From: Icerya purchasi
Taxonomy: Eukaryota > Arthropoda > Insecta > Hemiptera > Monophlebidae
NCBI GenBank assembly: GCA_039619475.1
Contig: CM077115.1
Span: forward strand, 446,017,292-446,081,291
DNA: 64,000 nucleotides
Reading direction: 5' to 3'
Numbering within the stretch: the first letter of the stretch is position 1; each line of letters begins with the position of its first letter. Of this stretch, positions 1-12,081 are shown one piece after another. Position numbers and translations under genes: made by a program. Under the pieces are notes generated by a model. It was given only the letters and a program-made list of their open reading frames with translations, was not told the DNA's origin and searched no databases.

Positions 1-1
1 T

Positions 2-530
2 CAGACTATCTTGGCATCCTTTGCAGATGACATAGTCATACTTGCTTCTGATACCAATCCCATTTATGCAAGCCTAGCAGTTCAGCAACATATGAATAGG
101 ATCCAGATATGGGCGGACAACTGGAGAATTAGGTTCAATGAACGAAAGTGTCAACATGTCTCCTTCACCAACAGATTCACGGCATGCCCCCCAGAGTTAA
201 AATAAACAACGTTGAGATCCAACAATCGGACTCTGTGAGGTATTTGGGGATGTACCTGGATTGAAGACTCACCTGGCGGGTGCATGTTGCGCAGACTTGT
301 CAAAAAGTGGCTGCTCGTGCTAGACAGTTGTACCCCCTGCTAGGGAAGAAGTCTAACCTAAGTCTTACCTTAAAAAGATCTATATATCTTACCATCATCG
401 CACCCATTTGGAAATACGGCTTGGAACTTTATGGGAATACATGCAGAAGTAACCTAACACGTATCCAAAGGAAGCAGTCGATTATCCTGAAGAAATGAAA
501 CACGGTTTTGTTCGCAACAAATAGCGCGAT
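2..530 (+). pseudogene. Jockey-type non-LTR reverse transcriptase, C-terminal fragment
   Basis: This is the end of a reverse-transcriptase reading frame from a Jockey-type non-LTR retrotransposon, which would have copied element RNA into DNA at a nicked chromosomal target. The catalytic motif FADD is encoded at 20-31, followed by a stretch resembling the palm and thumb of Jockey enzymes. The frame shifts near 200, then resumes with the motif VRYLGMYLD. A stop codon at 262-264 interrupts it before similarity continues through the thumb (WKYGLELYG, then RIQRKQ) to about 495. The 5' part lies outside the window. The element is dead: one frameshift and one stop in about 500 bases. The assignment to a Jockey-type clade rests on remembered motif order, not on a search. 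Confidence 0.85.
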
Positions 531-925
531 CTGTTCCCTATTGATATATCACATGAGACCGGAAAAAAGAATATTTTTTTGGAACTTTTGATCTTTCGGC
601 ACCCTAAGGATCCGATTTTAAAGTTGGAAACCCAGATGTTCCAAAGTCAAGAAATACACAGGGGTGCGCATTTTTTTAACCTTGTTCAAAATCTTTAGCT
701 ATAATACCTGAGCCACAAGCGGCGGCTACACGTCGTTTTTCGTGCTTTTTTAAACTTTTAGTAAACTTCCAATGTTTCTCGGTAGGAAAATGAAATTGAC
801 AAATAGTAGCGCTTTTTCCAACAATATATCATATGCCGGGAAAAAAAAAGTAATATTTTTTTCCAAAAGTTCGAGCTTTCGAGAATCCTTGAAGGGCTCC
901 TCTATGGTTTCCGAAATTCATAGAC
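515..925. repeat. Diverged local duplication (515-640 and 800-925)
   Basis: The stretches 515-640 and 800-925 align along their length. Shared blocks include ATATATCA followed by ATG, an A-rich run followed by ATATTTTTTT, and CTTTCG, in the same order and spacing of roughly 285 bases. Divergence is high, so this is an old tandem duplication or two copies of one repeat. The second copy ends at the insertion site of the hAT element at 933. Confidence 0.5.
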
Positions 926-932
926 TCTGTAC

Positions 933-2495
933 CAGCGTTGCCAGACGTCTCGATTTTTAAATCAAAATTAAATGTCCCGCTTTCGGGGATAACTCGACCG
1001 AGACATCGATGTAGAAGCTATCATCTTAAAAATATATGGCCATTTCTCACATTCAGCTAAACGTCGTGCGGAATTGATGAAGATATTTGAAACTACGGAA
1101 ATGGAGTGGGTCGAATTATTACGTCACGTAAACACAAAATTTTTGCCGCTCTGCCCTGCTGTTGAGAGAGTAATCAAGGTTTGGCCTACTTTGAAAAGTT
1201 ACTTTGATAAGCAAGAATCATGTGCGAGAAAGCCATTGAAAAGATTTTCTACTCTGAAGCAGAGGAAAAAAAAAACTCGAGCTTACTTGCATTTTGTTTA
1301 TAATGTGATGAGTGCTTTTGGTACATTAATGAAAGAGTCTCAGGGAAATGATATTGCCATAACAGAGTAATGCGTGAGTCATTATGCTTCTTCCGCTCAA
1401 GGTTGACTCAAAGGCTAAAGGATGGGTTTTTCGGCTACCTGACGAAACAGATTTTAAATAAATTGGTTGAATCTGAACGTACTAAAGCCATCATCGAAGA
1501 CTTCAACAATTTTTACACAAATTGCCAACAATATATAGACAAACGTTATAATTTTTCAGATGAAAATATTATTTTTTCTAGACTTAAATTCATAAACCTG
1601 GAAAGTGAGGTTAGTTTCGACATGATTGAAAATGCTCTGTATCTTTAATAGAATTGACAGGCGATATTTCGGTAGATAACTTATATGAAGAATTTAACTT
1701 GTTGAAATCATCCTTGGACGTATTAGTGGGAAATTGTAAAGACACCACTGCCACCACTGCACAGAAATGGCGCACCAGCTCTTATAATAGATTCCAAAAA
1801 AAAAATATACCAGGAATATGTTTAAACTAGTGTGTCTTTCATATTAAGTATCCCAACATCAAACTACTTCCTTGAACGCGCTTTTTCCTAGATGAATTTA
1901 AAATGGCCGGATGCCAGAAATAAATGCTCCGTGTAAATTTAATGAAAGCAGAATTACTCATCCAGTTCAATCTAAAGCTATCCTGTGCAGAGTTCTTCCT
2001 TTTTATTGAAGAGAAAAAAGAAACTTTAAAACAAGTTAAATCTTCACAGAAATATCATGAATAAGTATTTCTTATAAATAAATTATTCTCTTATTGTAAG
2101 TTACAATTTGTAACGCTCACTCCTCAGACTATTGTTGTTTGAAACACCACATTTTTCTAAAAACTTTTTTGATTTGATTTTTGTTTTTTTTTTTTTATTT
2201 TTTTTATTCAGAAGACGAAGAAGATTTCTCAACTAACTAACGATAAGGTAAACCTGATTTAAAATATCATATTTTTATTAAAATACATTTTCTACGGCTA
2301 TTTTTGCTATCTATTGTCACGTAATCACGTAAACGTAATTTAAAACTCTAATAAAAAGATAAATATTTAAAAACTTCTGATTATATACGGTTTTTTTTTA
2401 CTATGTCCCGCTTTCGACGAAAGAATCTCGCCGCTTTTTTCGTTCAAAAAGTTTCAAAATCCCGACTTGACAAAAAAAAAAATCTGGCAACGCTG
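933..2495. mobile_element. hAT DNA transposon, complete ends, 1,563 bp
   Basis: Both ends carry the same 13-base terminal inverted repeat CAGCGTTGCCAGA (933-945 and the reverse complement at 2483-2495). It is flanked by a perfect 8-base direct repeat CTCTGTAC at 925-932 and 2496-2503. An 8-base target duplication with CAG-initial ends is the hallmark of hAT insertion. Subterminal sequence ATGTCCCGCTTTCG occurs in direct orientation near both ends (about 972 and 2403). The element is short for an autonomous hAT (usually 2.5-5 kb) and contains only the C-terminal part of a transposase, so it is an internally deleted copy. Confidence 0.9.
1008..2064 (+). pseudogene. hAT transposase C-terminal half, broken
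   Basis: The reading frame resembles the C-terminal half of a hAT-superfamily transposase, the RNase-H-like DDE enzyme that cuts and pastes hAT elements. Recognisable segments are IYGHFSHSAKRR (about 1035-1070), EWVELLRHVNTKFLPL followed by PAVERV and WPTLKSYF (about 1100-1205), and the C-terminal dimerisation signature SNYFLERAFS (about 1859-1888), then a helical tail ending at the stop codon at 2062-2064. The frame is broken by a stop at 1368-1370, another stop at about 1646-1648 and further shifts near 1830 and 1925. The N-terminal zinc finger and first catalytic region are absent. It lies within the 933-2495 element, on the plus strand. It cannot make a working enzyme. Confidence 0.85.
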
Positions 2496-2503
2496 CTCTG
2501 TAC

Positions 2504-4129
2504 GTATATTTTTCTAATTTATTTCGAACGATCACAGCAACTTTACGATTTTACAGTTACACCGAATTATAAGCTCTATTGTTCTATAAATATCTAAATT
2601 ATATACATACAATGACAATTTCGCCTTAAATTCGTAATGATTTTATTACACACTATAATATGTGGTCGCAATACTAAAAGAAGATCTGAACGTTTTAAAA
2701 AGCATCGAAATTTAGTATCGATAATTCCCGTACAAAATCTGAATTCTCTAGTAACTTGCTTCGTCAAATGGTGAAAGCAGAAAAATATGATTATATTTAA
2801 AACAAAAAAGAAAGGAAAAATAACCAAACAGGGGATAGATGTGATTTTTTGTTTGATCTTGCGAAAGCCGGGAATGGAATGAGAGCGGCGGAAAATGAAT
2901 TTTGATCTTTCGACATTTTTATTGTTAAATTGCAATGTTAAATATAAGCGTGGCGGGTTTTTCCGGTCTTGTTGTAACTTCGCTGAAACTAAACGAATTT
3001 CCATTTCCAGATTCGAGAAACTGTAGTAGAAGAAGCCAAGCCCCCCGTGCGCATCGGTGTGGGTCACAATTGTTTTCTTAAAAACCCCCGGGAACAGGGA
3101 CTTTCTGGTGAGGTGGTGGGGATAATTTCGGGGCGTGCATTTTTCGTTTTATACGGACTCCGTACTCAGTGCACCGGGCGGCGGTGTCAGGTTGTCTATA
3201 AAAATGATATTGGACAACAACAAACGATTCGTCATGCTTTGATTTATAAATACAATAATAAAAGTAATGTTATATAGGCGCGCTCGTCATATTCCTGCTG
3301 CCAATGTCACGATAAGGTTATAAACTATACAGAAATAGTCAGCTCTCTCTATACAGTACGTGTAAGCGGGAACGTGTGTGTCTCGGTGTACAATAATAAT
3401 CACACGCTAGATTCTTTTATATTTCAACCAGAAGAGCCAATGTAGTAGTACATGTTGTTACATTTCGATAATTATTCGTTAAATATTAACGCGTGCATAT
3501 ATTACATGTAGTACAACACGTATTAGAGGGAAGCTGCTATTAGCTGTCGTATTATTAATCTTTTTGAAATAGCTCTTTTTATTCGAGCAAATTAAATAAA
3601 CACATTTGGCTCACATCCGTTTTCATTACTGGCAAGGTGTGAGCAGAATATTTTTTCTTCTTAAATGACTGTAGCTGTTTCTAGCAGTATCTTCTTGTTG
3701 CATTATATATATCTGAAAAAACCCTGAGCTCTCTGTATAAAATAAAAGTTGCAATTTTTTTTTTTTTTTTGGGCTTTTTCATTATCTATTTATTATTATT
3801 AAAGCTTTGAAAAGTTATTATTATGATTGCAGACTTTTTTCCCATTTTTCTTCCCGTTACAATCACTCGTGTGTCCGCAAATACATACATATATTCGGTC
3901 TACTGTGATAGCTTTGCGTGAGGACAGCAAACATTTTCTAAAAAAACTCGCGTTGATATTAATCTACAAATACATGTTATCCATTAGACGCTGCAAAGGA
4001 AGGTAATTAACCGTATGAATATATGTATGCGTATATATAAAGTAAAGTCCGTCCCCCATATATCCTTGATAATAAGGTATAACGAATGATATTGCGAAGT
4101 TGAGCTTTTCATAATGTACTTAAGGGGGG
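2504..4129. other. No supported feature
   Basis: AT-rich sequence with homopolymer runs (for example poly-T at about 3755-3770). A 157-codon open frame on the minus strand (2594-3067) has low-complexity composition and no family motif. Nothing else is recognised. Confidence 0.5.
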
Positions 4130-4345
4130 AGGTCCTTAATAGGGATCTAAAGAGAATAAGGAGGCCAGTTTCTTTCTACTTTTGGATTATCCGCCTTTAC
4201 TTACTTTCCACCAGATAATTCTCTGCTACAACAACCAATATTCAATATTAGATGTTGGTCATACACCACTGGGACAGCGGCGACACTTTGATGATCCGGA
4301 ACGAGTCAAGTCTCGATGATAATCTATGACACCTCTGATTTGGCA
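4130..4345 (-). mobile_element. tRNA-derived SINE, family 1 (diverged copy)
   Basis: Read on the minus strand, this matches the SINE copies at 37,395-37,595 and 53,140-53,400. All three have AATCAGAGG followed by an ACTTGACTCGTTCCGGAT-type segment near the head, and this copy shares GAATATTGGTT and AGAGAATTATCTGGTGGAAAG with the 53-kb copy. The head resembles a degraded RNA polymerase III B box in the better copies (GGGTTCAAGACTTGCC at the 37-kb copy). No open reading frame is expected; such elements depend on a partner LINE. Confidence 0.7.
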
Positions 4346-6744
4346 GCCGATATTTGAAAATATGAGCAAAAACTGTATTCAAAATGTGTGTTTAATCGGG
4401 TTCTCGGAAACAGCTCTTACGATTTCGATGAAATTCTAGGGGTTTTTAAGGATTTAGAAAAAAAATCGATTGGTCATGTTCCGTCAAGAAAATTTTACGA
4501 AATGAGCACAATACTAATGTTAAGTGATCTTCGTATTTTTCGAGTTTATTATTAAAAAGTAAATAATTCGCTTATTTATACCGCGGTGTAAAAAATAATA
4601 CGTTTGTCGGTTATTGAAAATAAGTAAAGACATAATAATATCTTCGATTCGCTCGATGAAATATATTTATTTACGCTTTACGCAACGGATTTACATATTA
4701 TGCAAATTCCCAAGTGGGCACGTCCTTACAGAGTTATACAGGTGATAATTTGTTATTTTTGTCTTATGAATATTTGATTTTATTTTTTGTAACACGGGAA
4801 TACTTCAAACATGGAAAAAACGGGAGGAATGAAACGTATATAAAAGTTTAGCTTTCGTGTACATCTGCTAATGTTTGACACTGGTTGTATGATTAATCTA
4901 TTGATTGATTTGCAAGTTCAGATCTGAGCACTAATAAAAACGGAAAGAAAAAAAAAATACGAACAGTTAAAGAACTAATATATGTACACATGTTTGTGGT
5001 GCGCATCTGTTCGCTTAGAGAACCGGAAGAATTAATCTCCCCCAGATTTATGAATTCTTATATTCTCATTGTCTTTATACTTACATATGCATATATATAT
5101 ATATTTATATATATCAGCGGAAAATCCCTTTAGTAATTTGAGAGTCATATAACGAAGTACTAAAGCAGACTGAAAAATAATGAAATCTGCTAGTACTTCT
5201 CTAGCAATAGAGATTAGCTTGGTTCAAGAGAAGGTTTCTAGCTTGCAAATAGAAATCTGAAAGTTTGCTTTTGAGCGTGCGAAGGAAAATTCTTCATGTG
5301 TAAGACGCTACTAGTCACTCCATCAGTGTCGAGTAATTGTTGAATTCCGATTTGATGCTCATATTCCTGTTGTGTCCGCCAGGCGCCATGAATACTTCTC
5401 TAACGTTAGTAGTCACTAAGAGCACACTGACCATACACGTGCATTTAACGCAGTTGGAACCCAGCACATACCTAGCCCACGACCACATTGCAGTATATGA
5501 AGCGTGTGAAACATAACGAATAAATCAAAATTTTTATCAACTAAAATGTTTAAATTAACCCACGGGCCCCACACAATCACAAAAGCTGTATGTGCGTTGG
5601 TGTGCCCCTTGCGCATGCTCGGTACGCAGCAGGCTTAACAGTAGGTTAAAAAGCCAATGAGTCTAACGTTTAACTAACCAAGTACTTCTCTACTAACTGG
5701 ACAGAACGACCAGCGCGCGTTGTACACTGTACATTTCTTTTAATCCAGTCAATAGCGTTCTATATGTGGCAAGACTTGACCTGTACTTAAGCGGACGGCT
5801 TTTACACTGTAACGTGACTGATCACTATTAAAGCGTCATTACCATCAGCTTGCATGAAGAGTACTACATCTTACTGATAGTATAAGTTTTAACGTCTGGT
5901 GGTTCGCGGGTGATGCGGCGCCGTAACGAATAGGGAGATTTTATTCTATTGAGACAGACACAGTTCTGGCTTTGTGATTTACACGGCCATTTGTTAAGTT
6001 GTTTACCTGTAAAAGGAATCATCTTGGCATTCGGCGTCTTATTTTTCTATTTCTTTTCTGACTGTATTCTATTTCCCCCAGTAAAATATAATTTTATGCA
6101 AAACAGTTTAAAATAATAATCTGTAAACGCGGCCAAGTTAATTTAATGCATTAGATTTATAGTTAGAAAATAGCATTTTTACAAAATTATATTTTTGCCG
6201 ATTACAGTAGGTTCAATACGCTATGTGTGAAGTTCTACCTTCTCGTTGTAATCACCGAATAATGCGAACTTAATCAATTTTAGGGGTACCAGTGGAATTA
6301 GTTCATTTTAAATAAAAATTAATCTTCAAGATTTTAATATGAAACTATTTTATTATCGGAAGAATTTGTTTTCCATCATTGCGATTGAAACTGTTGTATT
6401 TGAAAACAAAATGAATAAATGGAAAAAGAAAAACAAACAAAAATACATGTATGCAATGCATGGGGGGATTCATAGAAAGATAAATATCGACTTTAACAGA
6501 CTCGAAAATTAATTTAAAAGAAAAATATAAGATATGTTGAACAATATTTGAGCTTGATGAAGTAAAATTAATTATCAAATCCACAGTTACAAAAATAAAT
6601 CACTATTTAGTATTTAGTTCACTTTTGGTCAGCAGAATATTTATTTAAAAGGCGATAGTGTCGAAAATATTATTTTTAAATTACAACTTCAGCTAATATA
6701 TATATATATATATCTATCTTATAAAACTGCAAGAAAAAAATAAT
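4346..6744. other. No supported feature
   Basis: AT-rich sequence with a TA microsatellite at about 5090-5115 and another at about 6700-6714. The phrase TACTTCTCTA recurs at about 5190, 5390 and 5683 but without extended similarity. No coding signal was recognised. Confidence 0.5.
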
Positions 6745-7320
6745 CGTACAGCCCGTTCTATTATAGTAGCTAGAGAGTTAATTCTTTTTTTAATCTATGT
6801 ATTTTCTTCGTAAAACCCTCAAAATTTTATAGTTAATAGGTCTGAATTTTGAAAAATGTGAAAATCAAGTTTTAAGAAAAAAATGTTCAAAAAATCCCAG
6901 AGCCGGTCGCGATATTAATTTTCTTTTTAACATACATAATAAGGTCTCCAAAATACTGGGAAAATATAAAATTCGAAAAATGTTGATATTTAGGGACCAA
7001 AATTTCGGAAAATACACTCTTAAACTCTTAAAGCGGTAAGACAGAAAACTAAAAAAAAGTCCACAGCCCTTTCCAAGGTAGCTGGAGGGTTCCTCTTTTT
7101 CTTTTTTAATGATGTATTTTAATCACTAGAATATAATAGGAAAAATACGAAACCCCCAAAATTTTTAAATCAAAGGGCCCAAATTTTGAAAAATTTGAAA
7201 ATCAAGTTTTAAACAAAAAATGTTTAAAACATTCTACAGCCAGTTCTACATGAGTTATGACATTGATTTTCTTTTTAACCTACATGCTAACATCTCCAAA
7301 AAGAATTGAATGTATCACAA
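6745..7320. repeat. Two-copy tandem repeat, period about 320-360 bp
   Basis: The segment from 6748 (ACAGCCC, GTAGCTAGAG) through 6865 (TGAAAATCAAGTTTTAA) is repeated from 7066 (ACAGCCC, GTAGCTGGAG) through 7215 (TGAAAATCAAGTTTTAA). The following block with TTTTCTTTTTAAC and TCTCCAAAA is present after both, at about 6920-6960 and 7265-7305. A partial third copy lies at 61,290-61,450. The repeat is non-coding and AT-rich. Confidence 0.65.
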
Positions 7321-7786
7321 TCCCCGACGCCCTGTCAAGCATATGCAACTTGCCTTATTTTATATTCTTCTCACTGTATATCACCCTGGTAACGGTTTCA
7401 GTTTCTCAGATATTTTAATTTAAATTTCGTTTTTTAATTGACGTATTTGTGTATTTCCTTGAAAAAAAAAAAATTAAATGCGGACGCTGCAGTCTTCATG
7501 GAAATTTACAAAGTAATACAATTTAAATTCCGAAGTAACGGGCCCCAGTGAGATCAATGCTCTAGTATATACATATATACATATAGTGCAAAAACAAACG
7601 AGCAAAAAATATTCTATTACGTACGCATAAATGACTAATAAAATTAAAATTATGCTTTCTTTATAAAATCAATTTTCTTACCCTAACAGAAAAAAAAAAA
7701 AAACAAAAAAAAAACTGAAAATTACATAAATTAAGTGTTAAATAAGGAATTATATATCTATTCATATACATATAAAGGGTGCGGCG

Positions 7787-8009
7787 GCATAACTTCCTTT
7801 TTTTAAAATGCGCCACTTTTTTTCTACTAAATTTTGTTAAAGAGAAATAATAAAGCAGAAAATCGAAATAAAACTGCGAAAAGGCAAGAAGCATACATAT
7901 TGCCCCAATGGGGGATCTAGAGTATGTTATTTCGATTTTCTGTTATTATTTCTCTTTAACAAAATTTAGTAGGAAAAAAGTAACCCCTTTAAAAAAAAGG
8001 AAGTTATGC
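7787..8009. repeat. Foldback element, 85-bp inverted arms
   Basis: The arms 7787-7871 and 7927-8009 are reverse complements at roughly 90 percent identity, separated by a 55-base loop. Shared arm sequence includes GCATAACTTCCTTTTTTT at the outside and CTACTAAATTTTGTTAAAGA in the middle. It can fold into a long hairpin. The structure suggests a foldback or miniature inverted-repeat element. The flanks are TATA-rich, so a TA duplication cannot be distinguished from background. Confidence 0.75.
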
Positions 8010-8134
8010 TCCTGTATATAGATTGAAACGGTACTTATGTGCTTTCTCCGCTAGAGATGCCAAATGAAACGATATATTTATATTTTGGCGTTATATTTTA
8101 TTCCCCACCGGGGATGCCAAATGAAACGTGACCG

Positions 8135-8852
8135 TTTACTAGTTTAAGCCCACAGGGGTGCCAACCACGAGGTTCTTATTCTCGTGGATTTTATTTGTTT
8201 AAAATTTTACTTTTTTGGAATTGTTGTTGTTAATGGTTATTGTTATGATTATATTAAATTATCCGATTGAATTTTTAACCAATATATTTTATAATCCTTT
8301 TAGACCTATCTTTCTGTACTGGTCGACCGCTGAAAAACACAATAATTAAATACGAATATGACAACGAAGTATGATACAAATTTAATTAAATTTAATAACA
8401 AAATACTACGTATATACCATTGTTGTCGGTGGTGATCAGTGATCCGTTGGTTAGCGGTTCGTTGATCGATTGGTACGGAAAATTACTAATTTCGATACTC
8501 GACGAATTTAATTTATTACTGCTAAGAGTACCGAATACTTTAGTCGACGATAGATCGTGAAACCAATTTTATAACTTTGTCTTGACTACAAGATCTCAAC
8601 TGTTTTGCCGAAATTGATGGCTAACGTCATACTGACTTGAGAAAAGAAGAATAATTAACTTCAGCAAAGGTACACGACTGATTTTCTATAAAAAAAAAAA
8701 AAAATGTTCCGCTATTTCTAAATTTTTCCGTCCTTCCGCCAATGATTGCCGGATCTGACCCTATCAGGTAGATCCTTTTTTACAGATAGATGGTGATTGG
8801 CTACCCCAACCGGCAACAGGATTTCAAACATGCGCACATTTCCGCTTGCACA
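8135..8852 (+). repeat. ~700-bp dispersed repeat, copy 1
   Basis: This is one of at least three long copies of an uncharacterised repeat (others at 18,433-19,105 and 46,798-47,590; partial copies at 16,560-16,910 and 30,255-30,460). Landmarks in order are CAGGGGTGCCAACCACGAGG near 8150, the core GGTCGACCGCTGAAAAACAC near 8321, GTCGGTGGTGATC near 8427, and the right end CAACAGGATTTCAAACATGCGCACA near 8813. There is a small perfect palindrome, CCACGAG with CTCGTGG, near 8165-8193. No open reading frame longer than background is present, so it is probably non-autonomous. Confidence 0.65.
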
Positions 8853-9692
8853 ATTAATTCTAAATTATGTTTTATTTTCTTTTTCTTTGAATTTTATTTG
8901 AACCATGTAGTGGACATATTATAATATATAAATGTTAATATTTGTAATTTTTTATTAATAACATTAAGATGTTTTCTTTTTCTACAAAAAAGTATTTATA
9001 TCATGTTATTTTCTCTATACAAAATTCCATAATTATTTATGTAGTCAGAAAAAGGGCGAATGAAACACGGTATGATTTATTAAATTTTTCGAAATACGAG
9101 TATAATTATTTATAAAATTAGCAATTATTTATTTTAAATGTTTGTTATACAGTTCTAAATAAAACGTATTAACTTTTAATAAAAATAAAAAATAAAATAA
9201 TGTTAAAATTTTGCATATGGCCCAATAAGTAGCCGAAAGCACCGCTTTTTTGGTTTTCTTTTCTGTTTAAATAAACAAGTAAATAAGAATATTTCAAATC
9301 GTTAAACGTTTTTACATAAAAAAATTTACGATTGTGTATCGGTATCACAATATTTGAATGGAGAATTGTTATTAATTTATTTTTGGAATATTTATTTATT
9401 ATTCATTACGTATCAATGGACTCATTCGTTTTTTGTTTTTTTTGTAACACAATAAATTATATTTATCGTAGAAAATTTCTATAAATACTCATTTTATGAT
9501 GTAGAATTTAATTTATTGGGGAAAAACGAGAAAGTTTTATATTGAAAAATTATGTAATTTTATTAATGAATATACCGTATATTCCTTTTTTTATACATAA
9601 AAATTAATTGAATTTCTTTTTAAGATAAAAAAGGCAAATTTAAAGTTTCGCAGTTGGGAAAAAAATCTTCAATTTGACAAGTGGAAAATTAA
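8853..9692. other. AT-rich spacer, no supported feature
   Basis: Very AT-rich sequence with no recognised coding or repeat structure. Confidence 0.5.
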
Positions 9693-9781
9693 ATTTTTTT
9701 CTGTTTGAGAGCGCGGGGACCCCTGGCGATTAGGCCCCGGGATTATAGTTCATCCTAGCCCGCTCCCTAGATCCGGCCCTG
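9693..9781 (-). mobile_element. Terminus of a DNA transposon (CAGGGCCGGATCTAG type)
   Basis: Read on the minus strand from 9781, the sequence starts CAGGGCCGGATCTAGGGAGC and continues into a GC-rich block with CCCGGGGCC. This opening is like the ends of the short elements at 30,508-30,823 and 45,839-49,596. The opposite terminus was not found nearby, so the copy is probably truncated. Confidence 0.5.
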
Positions 9782-12041
9782 AACTGTATATAAACTTTCG
9801 TTAGTTGCTATTTTTTTTTATTTTTTTAACATTAATAGGCTCCTTCTCAAAAAATTTAAAGAAAACAAAACGGAAAATTTCACTACCACCAGGCGTTCTG
9901 ATAATAATAGTACGCGCAGAAGTTGTTATACACCATATGGAGCTTGTGTCCTCTGTAATATGGTGTGCGCTGCGAAAACCACGATATCGTAAATTTTGCA
10001 CTCATTCCCGGCGTTAATTAAATAATTCTGTATAAAAAATTCCTAGTTTACAATATCTAGTTGTTTTTTCTGAAAAAATCGACGAGAATGAATTATTTAA
10101 ATTGATAATACACATAAGTACAGTCATGTTGTTTAGTCTGAAGAGTAAGTCATCTATATGACACTCTACTATTTCACTGTTTTTTTTTTTTAAATGTTTT
10201 TTCAAGTTTTTATGTTCCGTTTTAAAATCAGTTTGAAGATTTTAAATCTAGAAATCTAAAAGTTTTTTCGTTGAAAAGGGCGTACTTCTTGCAGTGAGAA
10301 TCGCCAAAAAAATTAAAAATTGATTTTTCGAGAGTAGCCCCCTCTTTTTAGTAGACCGAGATATGAATAAATCGGTCAAGTTACATGTGTATAACACTAG
10401 TTCATTTCTTTTTGAGTATATCGTTCACTTTTGCTACTTTGTATTATTAATGAATCACGAAATATAGTGAATAATACTGAAAATAAGTTAATACACGTAT
10501 TTTGTTTTTACTCAAAATTATACGTTGGCGGTGTCCCCCCCCCATGATCATAGCATCTTGTGGCTAATTATTTTTGTATTATAAAATGAGGGTTACGAAC
10601 TGTAGCAAAACCTTTATTACTCTCAAAAATAAACAGAAATACTTCCCCCGCAGATTATAATCACAAGTTCTCAGCCGCGCAGTAAAAAATTTTAATTGTA
10701 AGGAGCGGAAATAACCTTTTGAAAAATTTTGCTCCATTCGTCAGCGAGGGCGGGGAAGTTAAATTATAAAATTTACCGGCTTTCTGACTATTATTAGAGT
10801 CAAACCAATCTTTCAGGTTATTTTAATTCTGAATCGTACTTTTGCAGGGATAAACTCGTCAGCGTCACCATTCGGAGACATCCCCGTTAATTACGTGGGC
10901 TGTTTTTCTTTTAATTGGGACACTCCCTTCCCCAACACGTGAGATTTACGCTACAGTCGTTAAAAGACTAAATTTATTTTCGTAAAGGAGAAAAATAATA
11001 CAACGTGTTAAGGTGAACTATAACAAATTTATTTTGATTTAGTAAAATTAAACGGAAAAACAGACAACACCACCTTCTCTAATTTTTCACTCACTCCATG
11101 GACATTCATGTACTATATTATACCGTTTTTTTTTTCTTATAAAAATTCTGAACGTTTTTTGTTTTTTTTTTTGACGAGATAAAAGTTAATAGCCATGAGA
11201 TTTTTTCAGCGGGACAAAATGAGACACCCCAAAAAACGTAAAAAATAGAAATGTAATAATTTTTTTTTTTATTATTTGTACAATAATGTTTATTATCTAA
11301 TAGTTGACGGTAGATTTTCAATTATTCTCCTCGTAGTTTAAATGCGATTTGATGAAATTTTGCTGGACCACCGCCCCATTTTAAGCTCACGTAATTAATG
11401 GATGTCTCTTTCATCAAATCTGACCGGGCAGCCAACGGTGTACAAGTCGGTTTTTGTCAGTTATAGGACATTTTTCTTTAATTTCGTACACCACAATGGA
11501 TGATATCCCCGATATAATCAAATGAATTATAAAAAGGAATGAAAATGGGATTTTTTAAAAACGCTCCGATTAGAGAAAGGAAAAGCGCTGTTACCAGGAA
11601 GCGTGTTAAACTTAATAGGAGTTTAAAATACGCATTACATTATCGGGAGTGTCGGTAAACAGTGAACGGACCAGAACGTTAGAGACCGACTCAGGAACAG
11701 AACGGATTGTTGAACTAGTGAACAAACGACAAAAATAAGGAATCCAATTTCGTAATTTCGTGATGACATATCCTCTGTTCTTAAAATAAATAACCACACC
11801 CCAAACCGGTTGAACGGTTCCCTAGATACGACATAAACGACTTCTTATGTTTTTCTTTCTGTCTTTCGCTAGTAATTTGCTGCTCAAACTTTTAACTTTT
11901 CCTATTGTAGGAGTTTTTATTTAAAAACTTTCATATTTTATAATTTCTCTCCTCATTTCGGTCGAAAAAGATTTTGCATTCCAAATTTCGGCTTTCTACG
12001 TCTAATACATATTGGCTGCTGTATATTTTGATTATCTTAAA
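9782..12041. other. No supported feature
   Basis: AT-rich sequence. A 9-base inverted pair ACACCATAT / ATATGGTGT at about 9929-9966 could form a small hairpin. A run of nine C lies at 10,535-10,543. Open frames here have low-complexity composition. Confidence 0.5.
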
Positions 12042-12050
12042 TGCGTATAT

Positions 12051-12081
<31 letters not shown>

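Noticed and set aside
2594..3067. 157-codon open frame, minus strand
   Set aside because: Low-complexity hydrophobic and basic composition, no family motif, AT-rich context.
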